Translations under genes and position numbers: made by a program | In this document: piece by piece, positions 17,557-26,510 of the stretch | How the letters are laid out: each line of letters begins with the position of its first letter | Position numbering within the stretch: position 1 is the first letter of the stretch | From: Portibacter marinus | Lineage (GTDB): Bacteria; Bacteroidota; Bacteroidia; Chitinophagales; Saprospiraceae | Direction of reading: 5' to 3' | Length of the DNA stretch: 64,000 nucleotides | NCBI RefSeq assembly: GCF_021533195.1 | Contig: NZ_JAJNKB010000004.1 | Coordinates: 310,001-374,000, forward strand | The notes under the pieces: model-generated | Seen by the model: only the letters and a program-made list of their open reading frames with translations | What the model was told of the DNA's origin: nothing | Databases searched by the model: none

Positions 17557-17582
17557 AAGGCCACCATATGGTGGCCTTTTTA
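17557..17582 (+). terminator. Intrinsic terminator after the DUF2911 gene
   Basis: Perfect 9-bp hairpin AAGGCCACC-ATAT-GGTGGCCTT followed by TTTTTA, 23 nt after the stop codon. Confidence 0.9.
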
Positions 17583-17626
17583 GTTGATGAAACTATTTTA
17601 TTTTAAATTTCATTCATCTTTTCAGA

Positions 17627-18052
17627 ATGGAAAAAGAAGCGAATTATATAATAGAATCCTGTCAGGATGAACTTAGATTTAAGACATCTCGATCTAGTGG
17701 TGCTGGAGGTCAGCATGTCAATAAAGTAGAAACTAAAGTTACCCTTAGGTGGGATATAAAAGCTTCTGCTCAAGTCACAACCGATCAGAAGGCCCAACTC
17801 GTTGATAAAATAGGAAATTACATCAATAAGGAAGGGGTATTAACCATCTCTGATGAATCTACCAGATCACAATTAAAAAATAAAGAAAAGGTCGTTGCTA
17901 AGTGGAGAAATTTAATCAATAAGGCATTTCAGAAAAAGAAGAAAAGAAAAAAGACCAATATCCCAAAATCTGTAAAGAAAGCCAGGTTAAAAGCGAAAAG
18001 AAATAGATCTGAAGTAAAGAAATTGAGACAAAAGCCAGGTTTTGATGGCTGA
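17627..18052 (+). CDS. arfB: Alternative ribosome-rescue factor ArfB (peptidyl-tRNA hydrolase)
   Basis: This 141-aa protein is of the ArfB/YaeJ/ICT1 type. It releases peptides from stalled ribosomes lacking a usable stop codon. The catalytic GGQ motif is in RSSGAGGQHVNKVETKVTL. The C-terminus is a lysine/arginine-rich tail (KKKKRKKTNIPKSVKKARLK onwards) that in this family enters the empty mRNA channel. Length is as expected. It lies 180 nt upstream of the second tRNA-like RNA gene, on the same strand; the adjacency is suggestive but not evidence of a shared function. Confidence 0.92.
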   Translation: MEKEANYIIESCQDELRFKTSRSSGAGGQHVNKVETKVTLRWDIKASAQVTTDQKAQLVDKIGNYINKEGVLTISDESTRSQLKNKEKVVAKWRNLINKAFQKKKKRKKTNIPKSVKKARLKAKRNRSEVKKLRQKPGFDG

Positions 18053-18171
18053 ATGTGATTAGAAATCTTTCAAAACCTCCTTTATTTCATAAATCACTTT
18101 TATAAATTTATCATCAAATCATCTTATTTATTGAAGTATTTGTATATTTTAATCTCTTTTATTGAAATTAC

Positions 18172-18203
18172 TTGCATGTATTGTTAATTTGATTGTATAT
18201 TTG
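18172..18203 (+). promoter_or_regulatory. Promoter of tRNA-like RNA B
   Basis: TTG at 18172-18174 and TATATTTG at 18196-18203, spacer 21 nt. It is followed by CATATCGAAAGCGAT, matching the leader of locus A (ATATCGAAAGCGAT). The RNA body starts about 30 nt downstream. Motif-based. Confidence 0.65.
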
Positions 18204-18232
18204 TCATATCGAAAGCGATCAATCATTAATAC

Positions 18233-18393
18233 TGTGAGGTGATGAAACAGGCAGACATGCCCTCCTGTCTCGGGGGTGAGGAACAAGCCATAAACTTGGT
18301 ATAGTTTTCAGTTTATTCTGAAATGGGATTGACCACCGAAAGTTGTACCGTAGCTAAGCGCCTCGTGGAGGTTCGAATCCTTCTCTCACAGCA
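18233..18393 (+). ncRNA. tRNA-like RNA B with 79-nt insertion in the variable arm
   Basis: This second copy is identical to RNA A from the acceptor through the anticodon arm (anticodon position GTC at 18267-18269) and through the T arm and acceptor 3' strand. The discriminator G is at 18391, followed by CA instead of CCA. The variable-arm stem is AGG (18279-18281) with CCT (18361-18363), where RNA A has GAG with CTC: two of the three pairs changed on both sides. The 79-nt loop shares ATAAACTTGG and TAGCTAAG boxes with RNA A but has a different central hairpin (TTTCAG/CTGAAA). It has its own promoter and an excellent terminator. It is probably transcribed; function is unknown. Confidence 0.62.
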
Positions 18394-18395
18394 AA

Positions 18396-18429
18396 AAAGC
18401 GATGTCCATGAATTTGGACATCGCTTTTT
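18396..18429 (+). terminator. Intrinsic terminator of tRNA-like RNA B
   Basis: Perfect 11-bp stem AGCGATGTCCA/TGGACATCGCT with a 6-nt loop; flanking A and T runs can extend it. It starts a few bases after the RNA 3' end. The lower stem matches that of terminator A while the upper part differs. Confidence 0.9.
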
Positions 18430-18540
18430 ACATATATAATAGTCAACGGACTCCATACTTTGGAAGGGAATCACAAAACAAAATTATAAAGCATGGCTCT
18501 CATTTCTATGCTTTTGGTAGTATTCATACCCTACCCCAAA

Positions 18541-18601
18541 TCAGCCGCAGACGCTTTCGCGGTCCATTCCTCTAAAGTACTGTCGTACTTCACTTCTCCT
18601 G
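18541..18601 (+). repeat. Degenerate remnant of the 248-bp repeat
   Basis: The stretch containing GACGCTTTCGCGGTCCATTC, then an AAAGTACTG and CTTCACTTCTCCTG string, aligns with the central part of the 248-bp unit at about 15252-15315, with several substitutions and a small rearrangement at its start. It shows that the repeat also accompanies locus B. The rest of 18430-18750 holds nothing else I recognise. Confidence 0.6.
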
Positions 18602-18751
18602 CCCAAAAATTGGTTCCAAATCCAAGGGGCCGTCAATAATCAATGATACTTAATAGTCATTTCAATCTATAAAAACCTGTAGATAATCAAAAAATGCAGT
18701 ATCGTAAAGTATCACAAAGTTTCGTATAATAGCATATAACATCTTCTATCA

Positions 18752-19411
18752 GTGATCCATAAAATCTTTTCTACCAAAAAATCAGCCAGATATGCAACCT
18801 GGGGTAACCTAAGTGAGAAAACAACCTATTTCTGGTTTGTACTTCACGGCTCCAAAATGACTTGCGAACAAATGCTTTACAAGTTTTCAGATTTTGATCC
18901 TGAAACTCACTTTGTAGTTGCTCCAGAGGCCTTAAACAGGTTTTATGCCAATGGGTTTTCCGGAGAAGTCGTTGCATCTTGGATGACCAAAAGAGACAGA
19001 CTTCATGAAATTACAGATTTTTCCTACTATCTCTCTAAACTTTACCATGTCTACTCCAATCAATTGCCTAATGGTACTCGTAAAGTATTATTAGGCTTTT
19101 CGCAAGGAGGCACCACTATGTACAGGTGGCTTCATGCCCGCAAAATATCCGCAGATATGCTTATTCCTTATTCTTGCTGGATTCCAGAAGACATTGACCT
19201 GAAAGTTTCTAAAACCAAGCTAAATGAAATGACCACCATATATACATATGGGGCAAAAGATCAATTCTTTAAGGAAGACACGCACGATAAAATCATAGAG
19301 GTTATCAAGAAAAATGAGCTAGACATAACCTTTGAAGAGTATGATGGCAACCACAGAGTAGATCGTACTCAACTCCATAAAATTTTCAAGAAATATATTG
19401 AAATAAAATAA
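18752..19411 (+). CDS. Alpha/beta hydrolase (phospholipase/carboxylesterase type)
   Basis: This 219-aa cytoplasmic serine hydrolase starts at a GTG. The nucleophile elbow is GFSQGG in KVLLGFSQGGTTMYRW, the aspartate is in YGAKDQFF and the histidine in YDGNHRVDR near the C-terminus. The early VLHGSKMTCEQML resembles the oxyanion-hole region HGxG but lacks the glycine. It fits the YpfH/carboxylesterase-2 group that hydrolyses small esters; the substrate is unknown. Its low-G+C upstream region carries no clear promoter. Confidence 0.82.
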   Translation: MIHKIFSTKKSARYATWGNLSEKTTYFWFVLHGSKMTCEQMLYKFSDFDPETHFVVAPEALNRFYANGFSGEVVASWMTKRDRLHEITDFSYYLSKLYHVYSNQLPNGTRKVLLGFSQGGTTMYRWLHARKISADMLIPYSCWIPEDIDLKVSKTKLNEMTTIYTYGAKDQFFKEDTHDKIIEVIKKNELDITFEEYDGNHRVDRTQLHKIFKKYIEIK

Positions 19412-19427
19412 CCTCGGATTATCGCTT

Positions 19428-20438
19428 TCACTTATACTTCTCTACAAACTCCATCATTTCTTCCCCAAATTTTATTGGCTCGGAATCAAATGGATGATGC
19501 AACGATCTTTCAAAAATTACAAAGTTTTTCTCATGATGAGGAATGGAAGAAAATGATTCCAAACCATTGGAAAGTGGAGCACTTCCATCGTATTTGCCAT
19601 AAATGAATAAGACTGGTATTTGAATCTCATCCGCTCTCTGCTCAATGGATAAACCTCGTTCTATCGCCTCCTCGACTGGTCGGAAAAAGTGATTATTAGT
19701 CCACCAATGTAATGGATTGTTGTGGACCAATGTATTCATGATTTTCGCTGATGAACTTACATTGGAAACCAGTTCATCCTTTCGCACCAGTTCAAAAAAT
19801 GAGCTCAGCAATCCTAAGATTTCATCATATGTTTCAGAGACTTCCGTTTTCTCCAGCAACAATTGCCATTCATCCTGAAAGAAACTGATATCCAATTGTT
19901 GTTCAGCAATGTCTAAAATCAATTTTTTACGGTCAGCTGCAATGGAAGTCAGGTTCAGAACACCATCTATATTGATCCAACCTTTCAAGTCGATATTGTC
20001 GCGAAGAACCACAAGCCCACTTTGCAAACCTCCCCAGCTATGGCCTGCCAGAAAAACTTTCAAATCACTACCATATTTATGCTTAAGCACACTATATACA
20101 GCTTCGATGTCCTCCAACATAACTTTGATGATTTCTTCCGGCTTTTGGGAATTCTGTTGAGCCATACCAGCGCCGCGCTGATCGAAATAGGCTACGGCAT
20201 ATCTGGACTCCAGTTCACTTACAAATGATTTATCGCGAAACGACAATCCAAAACTACCTGCTCCATGAAGCATCAATATTAAAACATTTGCTCCTGCATT
20301 ACCTCTTACATGAACAGGCAAATCAGCCCCTGCATGTTGAACATGAAAATCATCATTTATATACTCGTCCGATGATTTTTCACAAGCCAAAGCCAAGATG
20401 ACGGACATTATAAATATACAGTACCTCATCGTTCCCAA
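19428..20438 (-). CDS. Alpha/beta-fold hydrolase lipoprotein
   Basis: This 336-aa protein has a lipoprotein signal (MSVILALACEKSSDE, cysteine near residue 19) and an alpha/beta hydrolase domain. The oxyanion region is LMLHGAGSFGLSF, then AYFDQRGAGMAQ, the nucleophile elbow is GHSWGG, the acid is in IYGKYDGSAP, and the histidine is in RSLHHPFDSEP. The family resembles proline iminopeptidases and epoxide hydrolases, but the specificity is open. The start may be the fourth residue (MRYCIF). It overlaps the upstream gene by 13 nt, so the two are probably co-transcribed. Confidence 0.82.
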   Translation of the reverse strand: MGTMRYCIFIMSVILALACEKSSDEYINDDFHVQHAGADLPVHVRGNAGANVLILMLHGAGSFGLSFRDKSFVSELESRYAVAYFDQRGAGMAQQNSQKPEEIIKVMLEDIEAVYSVLKHKYGSDLKVFLAGHSWGGLQSGLVVLRDNIDLKGWINIDGVLNLTSIAADRKKLILDIAEQQLDISFFQDEWQLLLEKTEVSETYDEILGLLSSFFELVRKDELVSNVSSSAKIMNTLVHNNPLHWWTNNHFFRPVEEAIERGLSIEQRADEIQIPVLFIYGKYDGSAPLSNGLESFSSIPHHEKNFVIFERSLHHPFDSEPIKFGEEMMEFVEKYK

Positions 20439-20914
20439 ATTTTATATCCAATTGTAACGTTTACATGGGGCATAACCCCAAAATTATAAGGCGATAGAAC
20501 AAGGAGTTGGAGTTTCGTTTTTAATCTTCCGGCGGAAAGCCATGTTCTTCCTATCGACAATCCCGGACTGTAATACCAATGACCTTGCAAAACAGAGGCT
20601 TCTTTCACCGACCCATTAGCATTTACCGTATAAGTCCGATTAAGTATGGTTCTAAAAACTCCTAAAGGTAGAACTGATGCCTGCCATTTGCCTTTTTGTA
20701 GTCCTACTCCTATTTCAACAAAACTTGCAGAATGGGTGTTTGGATCAATGTAAAATCCAATCTCAGACACCTGGTGATATGATCCCAGCGCTAATTCTAA
20801 ATCTAAATACGCTCCCGGATTCAAGAGATTATTTCCGAGATATCCTGCACTGATCGATTGAGCCTGACAGCCAACATTGGCATAAAAAAGTAAAACTAGT
20901 ACGGTTCGAATCAT
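20426..20914 (-). CDS. Hypothetical exported protein
   Basis: This 162-aa protein has a signal peptide (MIRTVLVLLFYANVGCQAQS). The mature part has alternating hydrophobic/polar strands, for example KWQASVLPLGVFRTILN and KTKLQLLVLSPYNFGVMP, and ends NVTIGYKIWER, compatible with a small outer-membrane beta-barrel. I do not recognise the family. The 3' end overlaps the alpha/beta hydrolase lipoprotein gene. The 288 nt between this gene and 21203 show nothing I can support. Confidence 0.6.
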   Translation of the reverse strand: MIRTVLVLLFYANVGCQAQSISAGYLGNNLLNPGAYLDLELALGSYHQVSEIGFYIDPNTHSASFVEIGVGLQKGKWQASVLPLGVFRTILNRTYTVNANGSVKEASVLQGHWYYSPGLSIGRTWLSAGRLKTKLQLLVLSPYNFGVMPHVNVTIGYKIWER

Positions 20915-21202
20915 AGCTCACGTTTAAAACACATAGCATTTCTCTTCGAAAAGTTACCTGAAGAACCCCAATTTTTAACCTTTTCTCTTCTCAACATTGT
21001 AAAATTTATGATGATTAGATTTAACACGATCTGACTACTTCCACTCTAAACTACTGTCAACGTCAGCTTAGAGATTAACAGGATCATTTTAAAATTTGGA
21101 TTGAAGATCAAAGGTATCAAAGAAGTGATTGGCCAAATACCAGGATTGTTGGTGGGTTTCCGGTTTCGAAGGAGTTGCAGGAAACTCTAGCCTTGAGCGA
21201 TT

Positions 21203-22798
21203 TTATACTTTAATAAACTTTAGGGTAGTGGGAGGTCTTTGGTTCCCGTTGATTCCTAGAAGATATATTCCGGGATTTAAGTTTTGTATGTCAATAGTCT
21301 TTCCATTCATCTTTCCATCGAGCAAAAATCTACCATTGATGGAAAATATTTGATAATCATCAAAATCATGAATGTCTCCTTCTAAAATCAATATATCTTC
21401 AACAGGATTTTGAAGCAAATTGATTTTAGGAATGGTGAGGCTACCTGGTGAAGTCGAAGACACCAAATCAAAACAATTGGCATCATCAGGATTGCTTGGA
21501 ATTGAAGAGTCTAAGCTGCCCTCATAACTGCAAAAATCCCCTTGTCCTTCACAGTCGCAAAAAAAACAAGACATATCCATCTCAGGGATCAAGAATTGAC
21601 CTGGTAACCAACTATCATTGACTTTATGGCGTCTACGAACGATTCCAATTGACTCGTAGATTTCAACAAACTGGAAAGATCCCCAAAATTCACTTACTAT
21701 TCGTCCCATCTGGACTTGAATCGGAGGATAATGTTTTCTATCTATTCTAACACTATCCAAAACAAAATAACTTCGGCAATTCTCCGGGTCTGGAAATTCA
21801 TCAAGGACCAAGGGATGATATTCTAATGTATCTCCAATCCTCATGTCGAAATCATACACAAGATGTGAAGTATCTCCTGTCCAATAATATAATTTCCGAC
21901 CCTTCTGTCGTAAAAGGTAAGGCTGTTTTTTGGCATAAACCAATTCACTTTCACCTTTTAAAGATACCACGGTATTAGACAGCTTATAAAATGGTGTCTC
22001 ATTGATGATCGTATCGCTAGGATATATCCATTCTAGCACTCTTGCATGGGTAGTAGGACTGAGACCGCCTCCAAATGTGTATACCCATTTTCCGCCTGAC
22101 GAAATCCATTGATGATTAGAAGCTGAAATTTCATAGCATAGATCAGCCTCTTTTAAATTGATGCTATCCCTTACAAAGTTGCACAGATAAGGAGGTGAGT
22201 AATCCAGTAAACAGGTGATGCCTTGACTTGGTAATAGAAAACCAAAGACATTCCATGAAGCACCTTCATAATTAAACTTTGACTGAACAACTCCTATTCC
22301 TTTGTATATTCTCAAACCTCTTGGTGCATAGGCATATTCTTTTCTCACGACACCTTGTTGCACCATGACCTCAATGCCATCAACCATTGTAGTGAAAATT
22401 GAATCTATCTTAAATATCGCTGGACAATTGGGGTCTATTTCATCACCAAACCATTTGATAGAGTCTCCTACTTCCATGGTAAAATCATAGATCAAATGTT
22501 CTTTACCTTTATAAAAGTGAAAAACACTGTCTTTACTTTCTCTCAAAAAGTATTTCGGCGATTTTTCAAATAAAGTATCACCTGCAATGACATACAGAGC
22601 TTTGACCCCTTCTAAAATTTTATAATTCTCTCCGCTTAAGACGGTGTCGCCATTGACTGTAATGGATTCAAATCCACTTACACCACCGAAATAGCCATAC
22701 GGAATTTGATGTATCCATTGATCTCCTTCCTCAAACCATTCCTGGCTCAACAATAAGACCGGAAATGAAAGTAGGCAAAGTACAATTAGCTTTTTCAT
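21203..22798 (-). CDS. Secreted protein with type IX secretion C-terminal domain
   Basis: This 531-aa protein has a signal peptide (MKKLIVLCLLSFPVLLLSQ) and a Por-type sorting domain at the end: LLQNPVEDILILEG, YQIFSINGRFLLDGK and LNPGIYLLGI are its standard three blocks. The rest consists of two similar halves, each with a YKILEGVKAL or YKLSNTVVSL-like strand, a YYWTGD/FHFYKGKEHLIYDF-like hairpin and IYDFTMEVGDSIKW or VYDFDMRIGDTLEY, so it is an internal duplication. A cysteine-rich segment (SCFFCDCEGQGDFC) precedes the sorting domain. Function unknown; it follows the metalloprotease on the same strand by 14 nt. Confidence 0.8.
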   Translation of the reverse strand: MKKLIVLCLLSFPVLLLSQEWFEEGDQWIHQIPYGYFGGVSGFESITVNGDTVLSGENYKILEGVKALYVIAGDTLFEKSPKYFLRESKDSVFHFYKGKEHLIYDFTMEVGDSIKWFGDEIDPNCPAIFKIDSIFTTMVDGIEVMVQQGVVRKEYAYAPRGLRIYKGIGVVQSKFNYEGASWNVFGFLLPSQGITCLLDYSPPYLCNFVRDSINLKEADLCYEISASNHQWISSGGKWVYTFGGGLSPTTHARVLEWIYPSDTIINETPFYKLSNTVVSLKGESELVYAKKQPYLLRQKGRKLYYWTGDTSHLVYDFDMRIGDTLEYHPLVLDEFPDPENCRSYFVLDSVRIDRKHYPPIQVQMGRIVSEFWGSFQFVEIYESIGIVRRRHKVNDSWLPGQFLIPEMDMSCFFCDCEGQGDFCSYEGSLDSSIPSNPDDANCFDLVSSTSPGSLTIPKINLLQNPVEDILILEGDIHDFDDYQIFSINGRFLLDGKMNGKTIDIQNLNPGIYLLGINGNQRPPTTLKFIKV

Positions 22799-22812
22799 GG
22801 TTGTTTGTTTGT

Positions 22813-25182
22813 TTAGTCACACCCTATCGGTGATCCCGGAGGCATGTCTGGCATGCTAGGTAATTTCAATTCTTTAGATAAATCAAGTCCATCATCAATC
22901 ATTTTCCTGATCAACTTCCCATTTGCCGAATTGACATCAAGATTCCTGGTATTAACTTTTTCGAGTGCTACCAATGCCTCAGCAGTCACCTGACCAAACC
23001 CACCGGTATTCCTGGCATGCTGCAATAAATGCATCACATACAATCGCTGAACAGTGTTGGCAATCTGCTCTTGTACTCCATTCGCAGCACTCATATTGAA
23101 AATACTATTGGACAAACTTTCCAAATAACCACTGAGGGAAATTTGATCAGCATTTCTTGCATGATGATGCACAATTCTCGTCAGTCTGTCCTCATTGAGC
23201 ATAAATGCCAGCGTGTGATTCGCACTTCCTTCAGCAGCCGCAATAGGATCAAATGTCGTAGATGTATATCGATCAAAGGTCTCGCGATTTCGGCGATATC
23301 CAAATGCTGGCGGAGGTAATTTTTCTAATATACGCTCGGGTATCTCCAAAAACGATGGCTCCAGCGTCGATAACAACGTTTCCATAGCCTCTTTTTGGAT
23401 AGCAGGATCTACCATTTCGTTGATAATTGACTGAGCATCTCCTTTTACAGCGTAGGTATAATTAACACCACCGATCAACTTGGCAACTGCTTCCACTTGA
23501 TATCGATGTGCTAAATACAACGGTACCAAAACATTTTCTAAATAAGAATACGGTGTTCCTGTAGTGATAGAAGCTTGGCCAAAGTTTTGCATCGCTTTGC
23601 TTCTCAACATCGACAATCTGGAAAGTTCGTCAATAGGAGAATCTCCATTGTCCCAAAGATGTCCATATGGATGTGCTCCTCCAGCTGGTCTGGCATCGGA
23701 ATCTGAAATAAAGAGAAAGCCTTCATCGATGCTTTCTTTAATGATCTCATTCAATGCGTTTTCTTCATTGATTTCCTCAGAAAAATCCTGGTAACCATAT
23801 AGAATGGTTCTTTTATCCCAATCTCCGATTCCAACCGCATACGAGTCGCTGAGATCCATCTCTCCATTTTCGCCGATAGAAACCACCGGATGTGGATAGT
23901 CCATGACTGACGCGCGATCATTATAAGATGCTGCAAAGTTATGTGCAAGTCCGATGGTATGTCCCACTTCATGTGCAGATAATTGACGTAGTCTTGCCAA
24001 TGCCAATTCCATCATCGGTGAGTGATTACCGTCATCACTCCCATAAGGCGATAGCAATCCTTGTGCGATTAAAAAATCCTGCCTGACCCGCAAGGATCCA
24101 AGCGACACATGTCCTTTAATGATTTCACCTGTGCGAGGATCTGACACAGAAGCTCCATAAGACCAACCCCGTGTGGAGCGATGAACCCATTGGATAACAT
24201 TATAACGAACATCGAGGGGATCTGCATCGTCAGGTAACATCTTTACTTGAAAAGCGTCAATATAACCAGCTTCCTCGAAGGCCTGGTTCCACCATCTGGC
24301 GCCATCCAGCAAAGCAGATCTTATGGGTTCCGGTGTTCCTGGGTCTAGATAGTATACAATAGGTTCGACGGCCTCGCTTTTATCCGCTCCGGGATTCTTT
24401 TTCTCTAATCGATGTCGATAGATATATTTCTTTTCCTTGCTTTCGTAGATAGGTACTGCATAATCAGCGTAGGTCAGAACATTAAAGCCTGAAAAAGGAT
24501 GAAATTTTCTAGGTTCATAATTGTCGTCCGGCAATTCGATGAATGAATGATGCATTCGAACGGTGACTGCTTCAGATGATGGTGTAACTGATCGAATATA
24601 ACCACCTTCAGCCTTCCCCGTAAAAGTAATCATCGCTTCAAATTCTGAATTCTTCGGGAAGGACTTGGTCCTTGGTAAATAAACGGCAGAACGCGAGGCA
24701 TCTATTTTATAACTTCCTTGCTTACTGGATTTCAAACGATCAGCTACATTGTGAGCGTCACTTAGTAACATAGGAGTTAAATCAATCATTAATTTCCCCT
24801 CTTTCTGAGACTCCACCTTAAATCCCCACAATACAGATTGTGCAAAGGCTTCTTCTATTGCTCTCCTTTCGGATGGATTGTCACTTTCTGCTCGGTAAGA
24901 ATAGTTGGGCTGAACCAGCAAAACTTTATTTCCGGATTTAATAAATTTGACTATTCGCTCATTGCCTAATTGACCTCTGTCTAAACCAATGTCATTGGAA
25001 CCAACGCCCGCAGCCAAGGCATTGACATACAAAAATTCCTGATCCAATTTATCTACCTCAAGTAGTATTTTACCCGTGGAATCTTTCCACTCAAAGTTAA
25101 AAAATCCGGAGTAGGACTGATCTTGTGCTTGCAGGAGACCCACACTGAACAATAGTGTTAAAAGTAGCGTTTTCTTCATCAT
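22813..25182 (-). CDS. Zinc-dependent metalloprotease (DUF5117/DUF4953 type)
   Basis: This 789-aa exported protein has a signal peptide ending LLQAQDQ. It belongs to the large gluzincin/metzincin-like family found in Bacteroidota as DUF5117-DUF4953 proteins. The catalytic motif is HEVGHTIGLAHNFAAS (HExxHxxGxxH), followed about 15 residues later by the Met-turn-like SVMDYPHP. The N-terminal region FFNFEWKDSTGKILLEVD and VYLPRTKSFPKNSEF matches the DUF5117 part. It is predicted to act outside the cytoplasm, presumably on peptides. It shares its strand with the downstream T9SS protein. Confidence 0.9.
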   Translation of the reverse strand: MMKKTLLLTLLFSVGLLQAQDQSYSGFFNFEWKDSTGKILLEVDKLDQEFLYVNALAAGVGSNDIGLDRGQLGNERIVKFIKSGNKVLLVQPNYSYRAESDNPSERRAIEEAFAQSVLWGFKVESQKEGKLMIDLTPMLLSDAHNVADRLKSSKQGSYKIDASRSAVYLPRTKSFPKNSEFEAMITFTGKAEGGYIRSVTPSSEAVTVRMHHSFIELPDDNYEPRKFHPFSGFNVLTYADYAVPIYESKEKKYIYRHRLEKKNPGADKSEAVEPIVYYLDPGTPEPIRSALLDGARWWNQAFEEAGYIDAFQVKMLPDDADPLDVRYNVIQWVHRSTRGWSYGASVSDPRTGEIIKGHVSLGSLRVRQDFLIAQGLLSPYGSDDGNHSPMMELALARLRQLSAHEVGHTIGLAHNFAASYNDRASVMDYPHPVVSIGENGEMDLSDSYAVGIGDWDKRTILYGYQDFSEEINEENALNEIIKESIDEGFLFISDSDARPAGGAHPYGHLWDNGDSPIDELSRLSMLRSKAMQNFGQASITTGTPYSYLENVLVPLYLAHRYQVEAVAKLIGGVNYTYAVKGDAQSIINEMVDPAIQKEAMETLLSTLEPSFLEIPERILEKLPPPAFGYRRNRETFDRYTSTTFDPIAAAEGSANHTLAFMLNEDRLTRIVHHHARNADQISLSGYLESLSNSIFNMSAANGVQEQIANTVQRLYVMHLLQHARNTGGFGQVTAEALVALEKVNTRNLDVNSANGKLIRKMIDDGLDLSKELKLPSMPDMPPGSPIGCD

Positions 25183-25244
25183 AAATTTTTAGAGACAATA
25201 AATATATGCAGCTTTGCGCTAATTCGAACATGGAAAACCAAGTA

Positions 25245-25276
25245 TTGAATGAAATTGAAAAATTAAATTAGTTTTG
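25245..25276 (+). promoter_or_regulatory. Promoter of the GAF histidine kinase gene
   Basis: TTG at 25245-25247 and TAGTTTTG (TAnnTTTG) at 25269-25276 with a 21-nt spacer, 26 nt before the ATG. Motif-based. Confidence 0.55.
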
Positions 25277-25302
25277 TGTTTAAATTTCACAATCGAGAGT
25301 AG

Positions 25303-26502
25303 ATGAAACCACCGATACCGGAAAACGAGAACGATAGAAATGCTGAACTGAGGACATTCCATATACTGGACAGTTTACCGGAACAGGATTATGACGACAT
25401 TACCAAACTCGCATCAAAGATATGTGAAACACCAATTTCACTTATTACCCTTATAGATAAAGATCGTCAATGGGTCAAATCAAAGTATGGAGCAGATGTA
25501 AATGAAACCCCCAGGCAGGATGCATTCTGCTCTTATACCATTCTTGAGCCCAATCAGCCTCTGATCGTCTCTAATATGCGTGAAGATGCCCGATTTAAAG
25601 ATAATCCGTTTGTTAAAGGCGAACCCAACATTGATTTTTATGCCGGTGTGCCTCTAGTGACAGACAATGGATATCCCCTGGGCTCGCTCTGTGTGATGGA
25701 TGTAAAACCACATTCATTATCGTCCGAAAAAGTGGAAGCGCTGAAGATACTTGGACGTCAGGTCATGAACCTTTTAAAATTACATAAAAAGGTTAAGGAG
25801 CTTAGCATTTCTAAAATGAGAATGGAAAGAACAGTGGATAATCTTCGAGAGTTCTCAAAAATTGTTGCACATGACATCAAGGCTCCAGTTAGAAACATGC
25901 GAATGTTTGCCCAGATCATATTGGAAGATTTCGGTGACGATCTGAATGATGAAATAAAAGAACATGTTAATCATATTATCAAAAGTGCTTATAAGTCACA
26001 CCAATATATAGATGGCGTATTAAGCTATAGTAAAACGGTGCATTTTCTAAAACATGATGTCGGAAGAGTAGATCTTAATCAACTCATGGAAGATATCGCT
26101 TTCCAATTAACTCCTCCTGAAGGAATTAAAATAAATTTCCCTAAGAATCTGCCAGTCATCAATGCTTCCAAGACTGCCCTACAGATAGTGCTCAGCAACT
26201 TAATCGGGAATGCTGTGAAATACAATGATAAGGAAGAAGGTAAAATTGATATTGATCTTGAAGTAAAAGATGATTTTGCGACCTTCACAGTGAAGGATAA
26301 CGGAAGAGGTATTCCTCAATCTGAGTTGGAAAAGATTTTTTCCTTGTTTTACACCGTCACTCCTGACAAAGAAGCTGATTATAGTAGTACAGGTGTAGGA
26401 CTTTCTATAGTGCAAAAGATTGTGACAGATCTGGGTGGACACATTTCAGTTGAATCCAAAGAAAATGAAGGTTCGACATTTACTTTTACCATTACTTTAT
26501 AA
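25303..26502 (+). CDS. GAF-domain sensor histidine kinase
   Basis: This 399-aa protein is probably soluble, since it lacks membrane segments. It has an N-terminal GAF domain (about residues 25-160: FCSYTI, then IDFYAGVPLVTDNGYPLGSLCVMD), a short coiled coil, a HisKA dimerisation domain with the phospho-acceptor H190 in SKIVAHDIKAPVRNM, and an HATPase_c domain with N-box LIGNAVKYN, G1 KDNGRGIP and G2 STGVGLSIV. No receiver domain and no adjacent response regulator gene exist, so it is an orphan kinase whose partner must lie elsewhere. The GAF ligand is unknown. Confidence 0.92.
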   Translation: MKPPIPENENDRNAELRTFHILDSLPEQDYDDITKLASKICETPISLITLIDKDRQWVKSKYGADVNETPRQDAFCSYTILEPNQPLIVSNMREDARFKDNPFVKGEPNIDFYAGVPLVTDNGYPLGSLCVMDVKPHSLSSEKVEALKILGRQVMNLLKLHKKVKELSISKMRMERTVDNLREFSKIVAHDIKAPVRNMRMFAQIILEDFGDDLNDEIKEHVNHIIKSAYKSHQYIDGVLSYSKTVHFLKHDVGRVDLNQLMEDIAFQLTPPEGIKINFPKNLPVINASKTALQIVLSNLIGNAVKYNDKEEGKIDIDLEVKDDFATFTVKDNGRGIPQSELEKIFSLFYTVTPDKEADYSSTGVGLSIVQKIVTDLGGHISVESKENEGSTFTFTITL

Positions 26503-26510
26503 AAGATCTA

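Noticed and set aside
15723-18391. tmRNA or group I intron in a tRNA
   Set aside because: There is no tag ORF or pseudoknot layout of tmRNA, and a normal D and anticodon arm are present. The insertion is in the variable-arm loop, not the anticodon loop, and at 60-79 nt it is too short for a group I intron core.
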